From Acetobacteraceae bacterium (GTDB taxonomy: Bacteria > Pseudomonadota > Alphaproteobacteria > Acetobacterales > Acetobacteraceae): a stretch of DNA of 32,984 bases. The notes below the pieces were generated by a model. The model made no database searches, was not told the DNA's origin, and was given only the letters and a program-made list of their open reading frames with translations. A program made the position numbers and the translations under genes. The stretch is from the NCBI GenBank assembly GCA_003133265.1, contig PKWQ01000385.1, positions 1 to 32,984 on the forward strand, written 5' to 3'. Shown here in pieces: positions 1 through 7,372 of the stretch; the stretch's first letter is position 1, and every line of letters begins with the position of its first letter.

Positions 1-117
1 TGGTTCCTGGATGTTGCGGGCGAACAGGATGACGCCGGCCGGGCAATGGGCGCGCAGCATGGCCGCCTCCGCCCCGCTCAACTCCGGCCCGGCGATGCCG
101 ACGATCGCCGCCTTCAT
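1..117 (-). CDS. nagZ: beta-N-acetylhexosaminidase NagZ, 5' fragment (runs off the window)
   Basis: Only the first 39 codons are inside the window. The peptide begins MKAAIVGIAGPEL and continues to GVILFARNIQEP, which matches the N-terminal first strand and the G-(L/V)-I-L-F-x-R-N motif of family 3 glycoside hydrolases of the NagZ type. These enzymes remove GlcNAc from anhydro-muropeptides during cell-wall recycling in the cytoplasm. The gene order argS, SPOR protein, nagZ is common in alphaproteobacteria and supports the call. The ATG has no clear Shine-Dalgarno sequence. A small GC-rich hairpin (120-133) and one arm of a 25-bp inverted repeat lie directly upstream, so initiation may be affected by RNA structure. 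The catalytic residues lie outside the window and cannot be checked. Confidence 0.82.
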   Translation of the reverse strand, partial: MKAAIVGIAGPELSGAEAAMLRAHCPAGVILFARNIQEP

Positions 118-119
118 GC

Positions 120-133
120 GCGGCGGTCGCCGC
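120..133 (-). other. small hairpin directly upstream of the nagZ start
   Basis: The sequence gcggc-ggtc-gccgc forms a 5-bp perfect stem with a 4-nt loop and ends two bases before the nagZ start codon on the minus strand. It occupies the position where a ribosome binding site would be expected, and none is visible. It may be chance in such GC-rich DNA. Confidence 0.4.
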
Positions 134-135
134 TC

Positions 136-299
136 AGAGACCGTTTGAGCACTCTAGCGGTTGAGGGCCGGCGAGGGATTTTTCGTGCTGGAAAGGAGGT
201 TGCGCCGTCCCGATGCGGGGACATCGGGGCAAGCAGCCGACGAATCCAGCGCGGAAAAGACCCGACGGACCGACCCGCTAGAGTGCTCAAACGGTCTCT
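136..299. repeat. 25-bp perfect inverted repeat with 114-bp spacer
   Basis: The arm at 136-160 (begins agagaccgtttgagcact) is the exact reverse complement of the arm at 275-299. The 114-bp spacer holds a second small hairpin (cccgatg / catcggg) and no convincing ORF. The element fills almost the whole gap between the SPOR gene and nagZ. The SPOR stop codon at 299-301 overlaps the right arm. One mismatch outside each arm, two more bases pair. I saw no clear target-site duplication. It could be a small non-autonomous mobile element (MITE-like), a repeated intergenic palindrome, or an RNA structure in the SPOR-nagZ transcript. I did not notice another copy in the window. Confidence 0.85.
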
Positions 300-1147
300 C
301 AGAAGCTGGCGACGGAACAGCCAGCGCCTTTGGCGCGGACGCGCTCGCAGAAGATCGTCGCCTGTGCGGTGTCGGTAAAGCCGCCGATGCGCAGACGCCA
401 GAGCGCGTGGCCGTCATGCTCGGTCTTGGAGAAAGCCGGCCGCCGGCCGTTGAACAGATCCGGCATCCGCTTGGCCAAATGCTGCCATTCGGTCCGCGCG
501 GCCTCTTCCGAGCCGAGTGCCGCGAGCTGCACCTGCCTGCCACCCGGCTGCGTCTGGGCCGGGGCGGAGGAAGCGGTCGGCGCCGGATGCTGCGCCGGGG
601 GCGGTGCCGGACGCTGCGCCGGATGCTGCGCCGGCAGGGCGGCCATCGGCGGCGGATGCGATTCATGAACCGCCTGATGAGGGACGGTCTGCGACGGCGC
701 GGGCAACGAGGCTGTCAGAGCCGGCGGCGACGCGGATTTGGCGGCCTCCTCGGCGGCGCGCGCGGCGTCCTGCTGGGCACGCAGCGCCTGCGGCGCCGGC
801 ATTTCGGCGGCTGGGGCGAGTTTGCCGCCAGCTTCGCCGTCGGTGTCGCCGCCGGACAGGATCTCGTCATTGGCGCCGGCGACCTGCAATCCGCCCGGGT
901 TCTCCGGGCGCACCCGGATCGGCCGGCTGTCGGCCGCGATCACCGGCACGCCCGCCGGACGATGGCCGACCGCGCCCCACACACCGACCAGCACCACCAG
1001 CGCGCCGCCAACGCCGGCCGCGATCAGAGCGAGTTTCTTGGTGTCGGGGTCCATGCCGCGCGGCTGGCGGGGTACCCGCCAGGTCGCGCTGGGCGTTGCC
1101 ATATCGTCAGACAGGGTGCGTCTCATCCGGTCCCGCTCCATTGCCAA
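299..1147 (-). CDS. SPOR-domain cell-envelope protein
   Basis: The 282-residue protein has a short cytoplasmic N-terminus and one membrane segment at about 39-60 (LALIAAGVGGALVVL). A long linker rich in Ala, Pro, Gln and His follows, with a repeated HPAQ/PAPP pattern. The C-terminal SPOR domain covers about 205-282, with the typical strand RQVQLAALGS, the motif WRLRIGGF and the ending GCSVASF. SPOR domains bind denuded peptidoglycan at division sites, so this is probably a bitopic inner-membrane protein acting in the periplasm. It starts 28 bp after argS stops and is probably cotranscribed with argS and nagZ. Several Met codons (1, 3, 8, 16) could serve as start; I kept the longest. The linker is low complexity and should vary among relatives. 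Confidence 0.85.
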   Translation of the reverse strand: MAMERDRMRRTLSDDMATPSATWRVPRQPRGMDPDTKKLALIAAGVGGALVVLVGVWGAVGHRPAGVPVIAADSRPIRVRPENPGGLQVAGANDEILSGGDTDGEAGGKLAPAAEMPAPQALRAQQDAARAAEEAAKSASPPALTASLPAPSQTVPHQAVHESHPPPMAALPAQHPAQRPAPPPAQHPAPTASSAPAQTQPGGRQVQLAALGSEEAARTEWQHLAKRMPDLFNGRRPAFSKTEHDGHALWRLRIGGFTDTAQATIFCERVRAKGAGCSVASF

Positions 1148-1175
1148 CGCCGGGCAACGGGGCCGATCCGCCGCC

Positions 1176-2963
1176 CTAGCGCATTTCCTCGACGGGCGTC
1201 ACGCCCATCACCGCGAGACCGGAACGGATCACCACCGCCGTCGCCGCAACCAGTGCCAGCCGGGCCAGGGTCTCGGCCGGACGGTCGGGTTGCAGGAATC
1301 GCAGCGTCGAGTCGTCTCTGCCTCTATTCCACAGCATATGAAAATCGCCCGCCAAGTCATAGAGGAAAAACGCGATTCGGTGCGGCTCACGCGCCAGCGC
1401 GGCGGCTTCGACGGTGCGCGGCCAAGTGGCCAGACGCCGGATCAGGGCAAGCTCCGCATCCGCCGCCAAGCTGTCCAGCGCCACCTCCGCCAGCACCGCC
1501 TCGGCCAGCGCGGCCTCGCCCAGCATCTCGGTGGCCGCGCGCAGCACGGAGCGGCAGCGGGCGTGCGCGTACTGCACGTAGAACACCGGGTTGTCGCGGG
1601 TCTGGGCCAGCACCGCGTCCAGGTCGAACTCCATCTGCGCGTCGGATTTGCGGGTCAGCATGGTGAAGCGGACCGCATCCGCGCCCACTTCCTCGATCAG
1701 CTCGCGCAGCGTCACATAGGTGCCGGCACGCTTGGACATCCGCACCGGCTGGCCGCCGCGCACGATATGCACGATCTGGCACAGCACCACATCCAGCGTT
1801 GCCGCGCCGCCGGAAACCGCCTTCACCGCCGCCTTCATGCGCGAGACATAGCCGCCATGGTCGGCGCCCCAGACGTCGATCAGGGTCGGGAAGCCACGGG
1901 TGATCTTGTCGGCGTGATAGGCGATGTCGTTGGCAAAGTAGGTGTTGGAGCCATCGGATTTACGCAACGGCCGGTCCACGTCGTCGCCAAATTGGGTGGC
2001 GCGGAACAGCGTCTGCTCACGCGGCTCCCAGTCGTCCGGGGTCTTGCCCTTCGGGGGTTCCAGGACGCCCTCGTAGATCAGCCCGTCCACCGCCAGCCGG
2101 TCGATCACATCATCGACCACACCGGAGGCGACCAGCGCGCGCTCGCTGGAGAATACGTCCTGATCGACGCCGAGCAGGCGAAGGTCCTCGCGCACCTGGA
2201 GCATCATCTCCTCGATGGTGGCGTCGCGGACGGTGTCGATCCAGACATCCGGCGCGGCGATGCGCCCGCCAGGCGCGGCCAGCGACCCACCGAAGCTGGC
2301 GGCCAGCGTCTGGCCGACCGGGATCAGGTATTCGCCGCGATATTGCAGCCCGCCCGGCACCTCGTCGGAAAATTCCTCCTCGCTCAGGTCGGTGCCGATC
2401 GCCTGGAGGTAGCGCCAGTAGGCGGCCCAGGCGAGTGCGGTGACCTGCGCGCCGGCGTCGTTGATGTAATATTCCTTGCTCACCGCGAAGCCGGCCTTGG
2501 CCAGCAGGTTGGCGAGCGCATCGCCGACGACGGCGCCGCGGCAATGGCCGATATGCATCGGCCCGGTGGGGTTGGCGGAGACGTATTCCACGTTCACCGG
2601 CGCGCCGCCGCCGGTGCGGCTGTCGCCGAAGCCGATGCCACGGCGCAGCACCACCGGCAGCACCGCGCGCAACACATCGGGGTCCAGACGCAGATTGACG
2701 AAGCCCGGCCCGGCGGCCTCGGCCGAGGTGATGCCCGGCAAGGCGGCCAGACGCTCGACCAGCGCGGCGGCGATCCTGGCCGGCGGCTGGCGGGCCGGCT
2801 TGGCCACCACCAGGGCGGCGTTGGTCGCCATGTCGCCATGCGCGGGATCGCGGGTCGGCGTCACCTCGACCTTCGCCATCGCGTCCTCGGGCAGATCGGG
2901 GACAATCTCGCGGAGTGCGGTCAGCACCAGCCCACGCACACGGGCGAAGATATCGTCGTTCAT
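1176..2963 (-). CDS. argS: arginyl-tRNA synthetase
   Basis: The product is a class I aminoacyl-tRNA synthetase that charges tRNA-Arg in the cytoplasm. The 595-residue protein carries an N-terminal Add-1-type domain at about 1-110 and the ArgRS signature SANPTGPMHIGH with HIGH at 137-140. A KMSKS-like RMSKRAG lies near residue 407, and the C-terminal DALR-type helical anticodon-binding domain covers roughly 470-595. The ORF track extends further upstream to 3203, but that part reads antisense-like and overlaps dgt. I therefore placed the start at the ATG giving MNDDIFARVRGL, 14 bp after the dgt stop. It sits in the minus-strand order dgt, argS, SPOR, nagZ. Length and motifs are normal for the family. 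Confidence 0.96.
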   Translation of the reverse strand: MNDDIFARVRGLVLTALREIVPDLPEDAMAKVEVTPTRDPAHGDMATNAALVVAKPARQPPARIAAALVERLAALPGITSAEAAGPGFVNLRLDPDVLRAVLPVVLRRGIGFGDSRTGGGAPVNVEYVSANPTGPMHIGHCRGAVVGDALANLLAKAGFAVSKEYYINDAGAQVTALAWAAYWRYLQAIGTDLSEEEFSDEVPGGLQYRGEYLIPVGQTLAASFGGSLAAPGGRIAAPDVWIDTVRDATIEEMMLQVREDLRLLGVDQDVFSSERALVASGVVDDVIDRLAVDGLIYEGVLEPPKGKTPDDWEPREQTLFRATQFGDDVDRPLRKSDGSNTYFANDIAYHADKITRGFPTLIDVWGADHGGYVSRMKAAVKAVSGGAATLDVVLCQIVHIVRGGQPVRMSKRAGTYVTLRELIEEVGADAVRFTMLTRKSDAQMEFDLDAVLAQTRDNPVFYVQYAHARCRSVLRAATEMLGEAALAEAVLAEVALDSLAADAELALIRRLATWPRTVEAAALAREPHRIAFFLYDLAGDFHMLWNRGRDDSTLRFLQPDRPAETLARLALVAATAVVIRSGLAVMGVTPVEEMR

Positions 2964-2977
2964 CTGATTGGGGTCTC

Positions 2978-4126
2978 TCAGCCGGGAATCGACAGGTCGG
3001 TCAGGCGGCGATGCTCGTCCATGGCGTAGCGGTCGGTCATGCCGGCGATATAGTCGCATACCGTGCCGGCGGCACGGGCCGGGCTGCCCTCGCCCGCCCA
3101 CGCGCGCCAATCGTCGGGCAGCAGGCTGGGGTCGGCGCACAGCACCTGGAACAGCTCGCCGGTCAGCTTGCGCGCCTTCGTGGTCATGCGGTTCACCCGC
3201 CAATGGCGATACATGCGCGCGAACAGGAACTCCTTGATCACCCGGTTCGCCTCGGCGAAACGTGGGCTGAACGCCACCACCGGCTGCTTGGCGCGGCGCA
3301 CCGCCTGCGCGTCCTCCGGATCGAGCTTGGCCAGCCGTGTCCGTGTCTCGGCCACCAGATCGTTGATCATGACGTCGATCACCCGGCGGATCGTCTCGTG
3401 GCGCAGCCGCGGCGGCGGCACATCCAGGCTGGCGCGGCTGGCCTCGAACAGCGCCTCGCCGACCACGGGCAGGTGCGAGATCTCCTCCACCCCGAACAGC
3501 TTGGCGCGCAGCCCGTCATCCAGATCGTGCGCGTGATAGGCGATGTCGTCCGCCAGCGCGGCGACCTGCGCCTCCACCCCGGCATGGGTGAACAGCTCCA
3601 GCCCGTGCTGCTGGTCGTAATCAGCGATATAGGCCGGCGGGCTGCGCAGCGGGCCGTTGTGCTTGGCAAGCCCCTCCAGCGTCTCCCAGGTCAGGTTCAG
3701 CCCGTCGAACGCGGCGTAGCGGCTTTCCAGCAGCGTCACCACGCGCAAGGACTGGGCGTTGTGGTCGAAACCGCCGAACGGCTTCATCGACAGGTTCAGC
3801 GCCTCCTCGCCGGCATGGCCGAACGGCGGGTGGCCGAGATCGTGCGCCAGCGCCAGCGCCTCCGCCAAGTCCTCGTCGAGCCGGAGCTGTCGGGCGATGG
3901 CACGGGTGACCTGCGCCACTTCCAAGCTGTGCGTCAGGCGGGTGCGGAAGAAATCGCCCTCGTGGTTGACGAACACCTGGGTCTTGTACTGCAGCTTGCG
4001 GAAGGCGGTGGAATGCACGATGCGGTCGCGGTCGCGCTGCCAGGGCGAGCGCGTCGGGCTCTCCGGCTCTGGGTGCAGCCGGCCACGGCTGGTGGCGGCA
4101 TTGACGGCATATGGCGCGCGGGTCAT
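2978..4126 (-). CDS. dgt: deoxyguanosinetriphosphate triphosphohydrolase-like protein
   Basis: The product is an HD-domain dNTP triphosphohydrolase of the Dgt type 2 family (382 residues), which hydrolyses dGTP or other dNTPs to the nucleoside plus triphosphate. It shows the family N-terminus with SPWQRDRDRIVHSTAFRKLQ, the first metal-ligand His in THSLEV (H66) and the HD motif in ALAHDLGHPPFGH (92-104). A later conserved segment reads ADDIAYHAHDLDDG. I chose the ATG giving MTRAPYAV. The ORF track start is a TTG 36 bp upstream and adds a non-conserved stretch. The gene is divergent from erpA and 14 bp upstream of argS, a pairing common in alphaproteobacteria. The true substrate cannot be told from sequence. 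Confidence 0.92.
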   Translation of the reverse strand: MTRAPYAVNAATSRGRLHPEPESPTRSPWQRDRDRIVHSTAFRKLQYKTQVFVNHEGDFFRTRLTHSLEVAQVTRAIARQLRLDEDLAEALALAHDLGHPPFGHAGEEALNLSMKPFGGFDHNAQSLRVVTLLESRYAAFDGLNLTWETLEGLAKHNGPLRSPPAYIADYDQQHGLELFTHAGVEAQVAALADDIAYHAHDLDDGLRAKLFGVEEISHLPVVGEALFEASRASLDVPPPRLRHETIRRVIDVMINDLVAETRTRLAKLDPEDAQAVRRAKQPVVAFSPRFAEANRVIKEFLFARMYRHWRVNRMTTKARKLTGELFQVLCADPSLLPDDWRAWAGEGSPARAAGTVCDYIAGMTDRYAMDEHRRLTDLSIPG

Positions 4127-4192
4127 CCGGCGGGGCTTACACCCACCCACCCCCGGCTTCAATCTATGGTAGCCGCCATCGCATCGTGCCGC

Positions 4193-4221
4193 TTCAAATT
4201 GGCGGCCAGACTCCCTATGTT
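4193..4221 (+). promoter_or_regulatory. possible sigma70-type promoter for erpA
   Basis: TTCAAA and TATGTT are separated by 17 bp and lie just upstream of the erpA ribosome binding site (ggagagg, 4 bases before the ATG at 4240). The match to consensus is partial. If it is used, the leader would be very short. Confidence 0.35.
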
Positions 4222-4239
4222 TCTGCTATGGAGAGGCTC

Positions 4240-4572
4240 ATGGAAACAAATTTCGGGCTCACCGAGCGCGCTGCCGCCCGGATTGCGGAGATCGTCGCGG
4301 CTGAAGGAAGGCCGTCGGCATTGCGCGTGGCCGTGCTGGCCGGCGGATGCAGCGGGTTTCAATACAAGTTCGAGCTGGACGACGCCGCGCAGTCCGACGA
4401 TGTGGTGATCGAGCACAACGGCGCCAGGGTCGTTGTCGATCCGGCCAGCCTCGATCTGCTGGCGGGTGCCGAACTCGACTACACCGACGAGCTGATGGGC
4501 AGCCATTTCGCGGTGCGTAACCCGAACGCCGTTTCAGCCTGCGGCTGCGGCACCAGTTTTTCGGTGGAATAA
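4240..4572 (+). CDS. erpA: iron-sulfur cluster insertion protein ErpA (A-type carrier)
   Basis: The product is a 110-residue A-type Fe-S carrier of the HesB/IscA/ErpA family that delivers clusters to apoproteins. The three cluster cysteines are present: C37 in the motif GGCSGFQY and C101/C103 in the C-terminal SACGCGTSF. The ORF track starts upstream at 4111, but that extension overlaps the dgt start and has no conservation. The ATG at 4240 is preceded by ggagagg and gives METNFGLTE, which fits the family. An ATG at 4228 is a possible alternative. The gene is divergent from dgt, and the exonuclease gene starts 9 bp downstream, so the two are probably one transcript. ErpA and IscA are hard to separate by sequence alone; ErpA fits the length and the gene context. 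Confidence 0.9.
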   Translation: METNFGLTERAAARIAEIVAAEGRPSALRVAVLAGGCSGFQYKFELDDAAQSDDVVIEHNGARVVVDPASLDLLAGAELDYTDELMGSHFAVRNPNAVSACGCGTSFSVE

Positions 4573-4581
4573 GTCGCGCAG

Positions 4582-5352
4582 GTGAAGCTCGCCACCTGGA
4601 ACGTCAACTCGATCCGCCAGCGGGAAAGCCATGTGCGCCTGTGGCTGGAGCGTGTGCAGCCCGACCTGCTGTTCCTGCAAGAGATCAAATGCGAGGAACC
4701 GGCGTTTCCCTCGCTGACCTTTCAGGCGCTCGGCTACAAGGCAGAAATCGTCGGGCAAAAATCCTATAACGGCGTTGCCGTGCTCTCCCGCATCCCGTTC
4801 AGCGTCACCCATCGCGCCCTGCCCGGCCATGCCCCGGACGACGCGCAGGCGCGCTATATCGAGGTCGAAGCTGAGGGGATCGCCATCGCCGGCATCTATC
4901 TGCCGAACGGCAATTCGGGCGGCGAGGACGGCTTCGTCGCCAAGCTGGCTTGGATGGACCTGCTGGCGGAGCACGCGGCGGCGCTGCTGGCGGTGGACAA
5001 GCCGCTGGCGATCCTCGGCGATTTCAATGTCTGCCCCGACGATTCCGACTTCGCCCCCGGCGCCTTGGGGCCGTCCGACGCGCTGGTGCGCCCCGAATCG
5101 CGGGCGCGCTATCGCCGGCTGCTGTGGCTCGGACTGACCGACGCGGTGCGCGCGCTGCATCCATCAGGGCCGGTCTATACCTTCTGGGACTACCAGGCCG
5201 GCGCCTGGCCGCGCGATCGTGGGCTGCGGATCGACCACGCCCTGTTCTCTCCCACCCTGGCCGAACGCCTCGTCGCCGCGGCACCGGACCGGGCGGAACG
5301 CGGGCAGGATCAGCCGTCCGACCATGTGCCGGTGCTCGTCGAGTTGACCTGA
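4582..5352 (+). CDS. xth: exodeoxyribonuclease III
   Basis: The product is a 256-residue endonuclease/exonuclease/phosphatase-fold enzyme of the ExoIII group, used in base-excision repair as AP endonuclease and 3'-5' exonuclease. Visible active-site elements are the N-terminal WNVNSIR, the metal ligand Glu in LQEIKCEE, the Asp/Asn pair in LGDFNVCP, the segment RIDHALFS and the C-terminal catalytic His in PSDHVPV. The only sensible start is a GTG, since the MKLATWNVNSIR core begins there directly, 9 bp after the erpA stop. It is intact and normal in length. ExoA-type and ExoIII-type subgroups are not separable here. Confidence 0.93.
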   Translation: MKLATWNVNSIRQRESHVRLWLERVQPDLLFLQEIKCEEPAFPSLTFQALGYKAEIVGQKSYNGVAVLSRIPFSVTHRALPGHAPDDAQARYIEVEAEGIAIAGIYLPNGNSGGEDGFVAKLAWMDLLAEHAAALLAVDKPLAILGDFNVCPDDSDFAPGALGPSDALVRPESRARYRRLLWLGLTDAVRALHPSGPVYTFWDYQAGAWPRDRGLRIDHALFSPTLAERLVAAAPDRAERGQDQPSDHVPVLVELT

Positions 5353-5390
5353 GCGGTTGACGCCGGGCGCGGTCGCGGCGAGTTTGCGGC

Positions 5391-5741
5391 ATGCGCATCG
5401 CAGCCATCCTCGTCGCCGCCGGTTCTGGCAGCCGGTTCGGGGCGGACACGCCCAAACAATTCCTGACCATTGCCGGCAAGCAGGTCATCCGCCACGCGGC
5501 GGAGGCACTGGCGCCGCATGTCACGCTGATCCAGCCGGTCGGTGACGCCGAGCCGATCGCCGCCGCGCTCGCCGGGCTGGCGCACCTGCCGACGGTGCCG
5601 GGCGGAGCGACCCGGCAGGACAGCGTGCGCGCCGGGCTGGAGGCGCTGGCGCCATACGCGCCCGACATCGTGCTGATCCACGACGCCGCCCGGCCGGTGA
5701 TCCCCGCCCGCACGGTGCCCGACCTGCTGGCCGCGCTGTAA
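5391..5741 (+). pseudogene. ispD: ispDF, IspD N-terminal part, ended by an in-frame TAA
   Basis: The reading frame starts with MRIAAILVAAGSGSRFGA and includes the CTP-binding glycine-rich loop and the Lys in TPKQF. It continues to GATRQDSVRAGL and IHDAARPV, which are the hallmarks of MEP cytidylyltransferase (IspD). It stops at TAA 5739-5741 after 116 residues, about half the normal IspD length. The very next codon continues the IspD sequence in the same frame (RAPGAIPAVPVADTLK), so this is a nonsense change and not a frameshift. A change such as GAA to TAA or CAA to TAA would explain it. Without the missing half this fragment should not form an IspD fold. The step is in the MEP isoprenoid pathway, which is normally essential. 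A sequencing error, a real null with another ispD elsewhere, or stop-codon readthrough are all open. Confidence 0.85.
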
Positions 5742-5765
5742 CGCGCGCCCGGCGCCATCCCGGCG

Positions 5766-6524
5766 GTGCCGGTCGCGGACACGCTGAAGCGCGCCGACGG
5801 AGACGCCATCGCCGCCACCGTGCCGCGCGAGGGGCTGTTCCGGGCGCAGACGCCGCAAGCCTTCCGCTTCGCGACGCTGCTCGCACTACACCGGACCGGC
5901 ACCGACGCGCCGGCGACCGACGACGCCTCCCTGCTGGAAGCCGCCGGGCAGACCGTGCTGCTGGTGGCGGGCGCGGAAGACAACATCAAGCTGACCTACC
6001 CGGAGGATGCGGTGCGACTGGAACGTGCGCTGACGGCCCATCTGATCCCCCGCGTGGGAACCGGCTTCGACGTGCATGTGCTGGCGGCCGGCAGGAAACT
6101 GATCCTGTGCGGGGTCGAGGTACCGCACGACAAGGGCCTCGCCGGGCATTCCGACGCCGATGTCGGCATCCACGCGCTGTGCGACGCGATCTACGGCGCG
6201 CTGGCCGAGGGCGATATCGGCCGCCATTTCCCACCCAGCGAGGCCGACTGGAAGGACGCCGACAGTGCCCGTTTCCTGGCGCACGCGGCCGGCCGCATCG
6301 CCGCGCGCGGCGGGATGCTGGCGAACGTGGACGTAACGCTGATCTGCGAGCGGCCGAAGATCGCCCCGCACGCGGGCGCAATGATGGCGCGGCTGGCGGA
6401 GATCATGGGCGTCGATGTCTCCCGCGTTTCGGTCAAGGCGACGACGACGGAGAAGCTCGGCTTCGCCGGCCGGGGCGAGGGCATCGCCGCGCAGGCCGTG
6501 GCGACGGTGCTGGTGCCGCTGTAG
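5766..6524 (+). CDS. ispF: ispDF, C-terminal part of IspD plus complete IspF domain
   Basis: The frame is the same as the upstream IspD fragment. The first 95 or so residues are the second half of IspD (VADTLKR, FRAQTPQAF, the DDASLLE segment and NIKLTYPED). A complete 2-C-methyl-D-erythritol 2,4-cyclodiphosphate synthase domain of about 155 residues follows. IspF features are the metal-binding GTGFDVH, the motif GHSDADVGIHALCDA, EGDIGRHFPPS, and the C-terminal KATTTEKLGF. The GTG at 5766 is only the first possible start after the stop; it has no ribosome binding site and is not a natural domain boundary. The whole ispDF reading spans 5391-6524 and would give the usual bifunctional protein if the TAA were a sense codon. 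IspF alone would need internal initiation or reinitiation. Confidence 0.88.
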   Translation: MPVADTLKRADGDAIAATVPREGLFRAQTPQAFRFATLLALHRTGTDAPATDDASLLEAAGQTVLLVAGAEDNIKLTYPEDAVRLERALTAHLIPRVGTGFDVHVLAAGRKLILCGVEVPHDKGLAGHSDADVGIHALCDAIYGALAEGDIGRHFPPSEADWKDADSARFLAHAAGRIAARGGMLANVDVTLICERPKIAPHAGAMMARLAEIMGVDVSRVSVKATTTEKLGFAGRGEGIAAQAVATVLVPL

Positions 6525-6554
6525 ACTCGGCACGGCAGCAGAGGACGACCGAGA

Positions 6555-6863
6555 ATGAAACTCCAGGCACATTTCGCCGCGCTGACGATGGTTCTCGGGC
6601 TGGCTCTATCGGCCTGCCAGAAGCCGCCGGAGCAGCCCTATCCGCCGATCCCGCCGTTGCGGGAAGAAACGATGGCCAAGCCGCCGGTCACCATCACGCC
6701 CTTGCTCTGGCAGTTCGGCCATTGGGATTGGAATGGCGCGGGGTATGTCTGGGAACCCGGCACCTTCGTGCCGCGGGACTGGCACAGCGACGTATTCGTG
6801 TACGGCACCTGGGCCAAAGCTCCCGACGGGACCTGGAGTTGGCAGCCGGCACATTGGAAATAG
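6555..6863 (+). CDS. small lipoprotein with YXWxPG-type repeats
   Basis: The 102-residue protein has a lipoprotein signal peptide: a hydrophobic stretch at about 7-19 ending in the lipobox LSAC with Cys21. A Pro-rich segment follows, then repeats of the kind GxWxWNGAGYVWEPGTF and YGTWAKAPDGTWSWQPAHW. These resemble YXWGXW-repeat proteins of proteobacterial envelopes, whose function is unknown. The protein is probably anchored in the outer or inner membrane. It lies 30 bp after ispF and 38 bp before another exported protein gene, so it may be read from the same transcript. No enzyme motif is visible. Confidence 0.75.
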   Translation: MKLQAHFAALTMVLGLALSACQKPPEQPYPPIPPLREETMAKPPVTITPLLWQFGHWDWNGAGYVWEPGTFVPRDWHSDVFVYGTWAKAPDGTWSWQPAHWK

Positions 6864-6901
6864 CGCCGATACGCGGCACGACAGAGCCACCGGAGATCGC
6901 C

Positions 6902-7372
6902 ATGCGAGTTTTTGTATTGCTTATCGTGCTCGGCGCCCTGGCTGTCGCACGCGTCTCGACCGCCGGCGCGCAAACCATGCCCACCGTTCCGGATGCCCTC
7001 CAGGGCGGATCGCAACCGGCATCGGACCAGGCCAGCAACACCGGCGCGGACCAGCCGGCATCCACGATCGCGCCATCGCTGCCCGCGCCGGATGTCGAGC
7101 AGAACGCCCCGGCGCGGGATTACCTGCGCGCCGCGCGCACGGCGCTGGCCACCGGACGCACCGGGGAAGCGCAGCAGGCGCTGGAGATGGCGCAGACCCG
7201 CCTGCTGGATCGCTCCGTGCCGCTGTTTCAGACCGACACGCCAAGCATAGACCCGGCGGTCGGCAAGATCGCCGCCGCGATCAAGACATTGGGGGCGGGC
7301 GACCGGTTCCGGGCGATGCAGCTGATCGACGAGGCGCTGGCGCTGGCGGGCGAGCCGAAGGAGCCTCAGTAG
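6902..7372 (+). CDS. small exported protein, function unknown
   Basis: The 156-residue protein has a signal peptide with a likely cleavage after AGA (residues 21-23). A Ser/Gln/Asp-rich linker follows, then a helical C-terminal part (DYLRAARTALATGRTGEAQQALEMAQTRLL and AGDRFRAMQLIDEALALA). The helical part reads like two TPR-like helix pairs. I do not recognise a named family. The start is the ATG giving MRVFVLLIVLGAL; the longer ORF in the track begins inside ispF and is an artefact. The gene follows the lipoprotein gene by 38 bp and overlaps the 3' end of the convergent panE-like gene by 7 bp. It is probably a periplasmic partner of unknown role. Confidence 0.7.
   Translation: MRVFVLLIVLGALAVARVSTAGAQTMPTVPDALQGGSQPASDQASNTGADQPASTIAPSLPAPDVEQNAPARDYLRAARTALATGRTGEAQQALEMAQTRLLDRSVPLFQTDTPSIDPAVGKIAAAIKTLGAGDRFRAMQLIDEALALAGEPKEPQ

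Noticed and set aside
136-299. Inverted repeat read as an ordinary intrinsic terminator
   Set aside because: The loop would be 114 nt and no T-run follows on either strand, so a standard terminator does not fit.
738-3029. 763-aa plus-strand ORF opposite the SPOR gene and argS
   Set aside because: It is antisense to clearly recognised genes, is rich in Arg, His, Gly and Gln in the manner of high-GC shadows, and shows no domain pattern.
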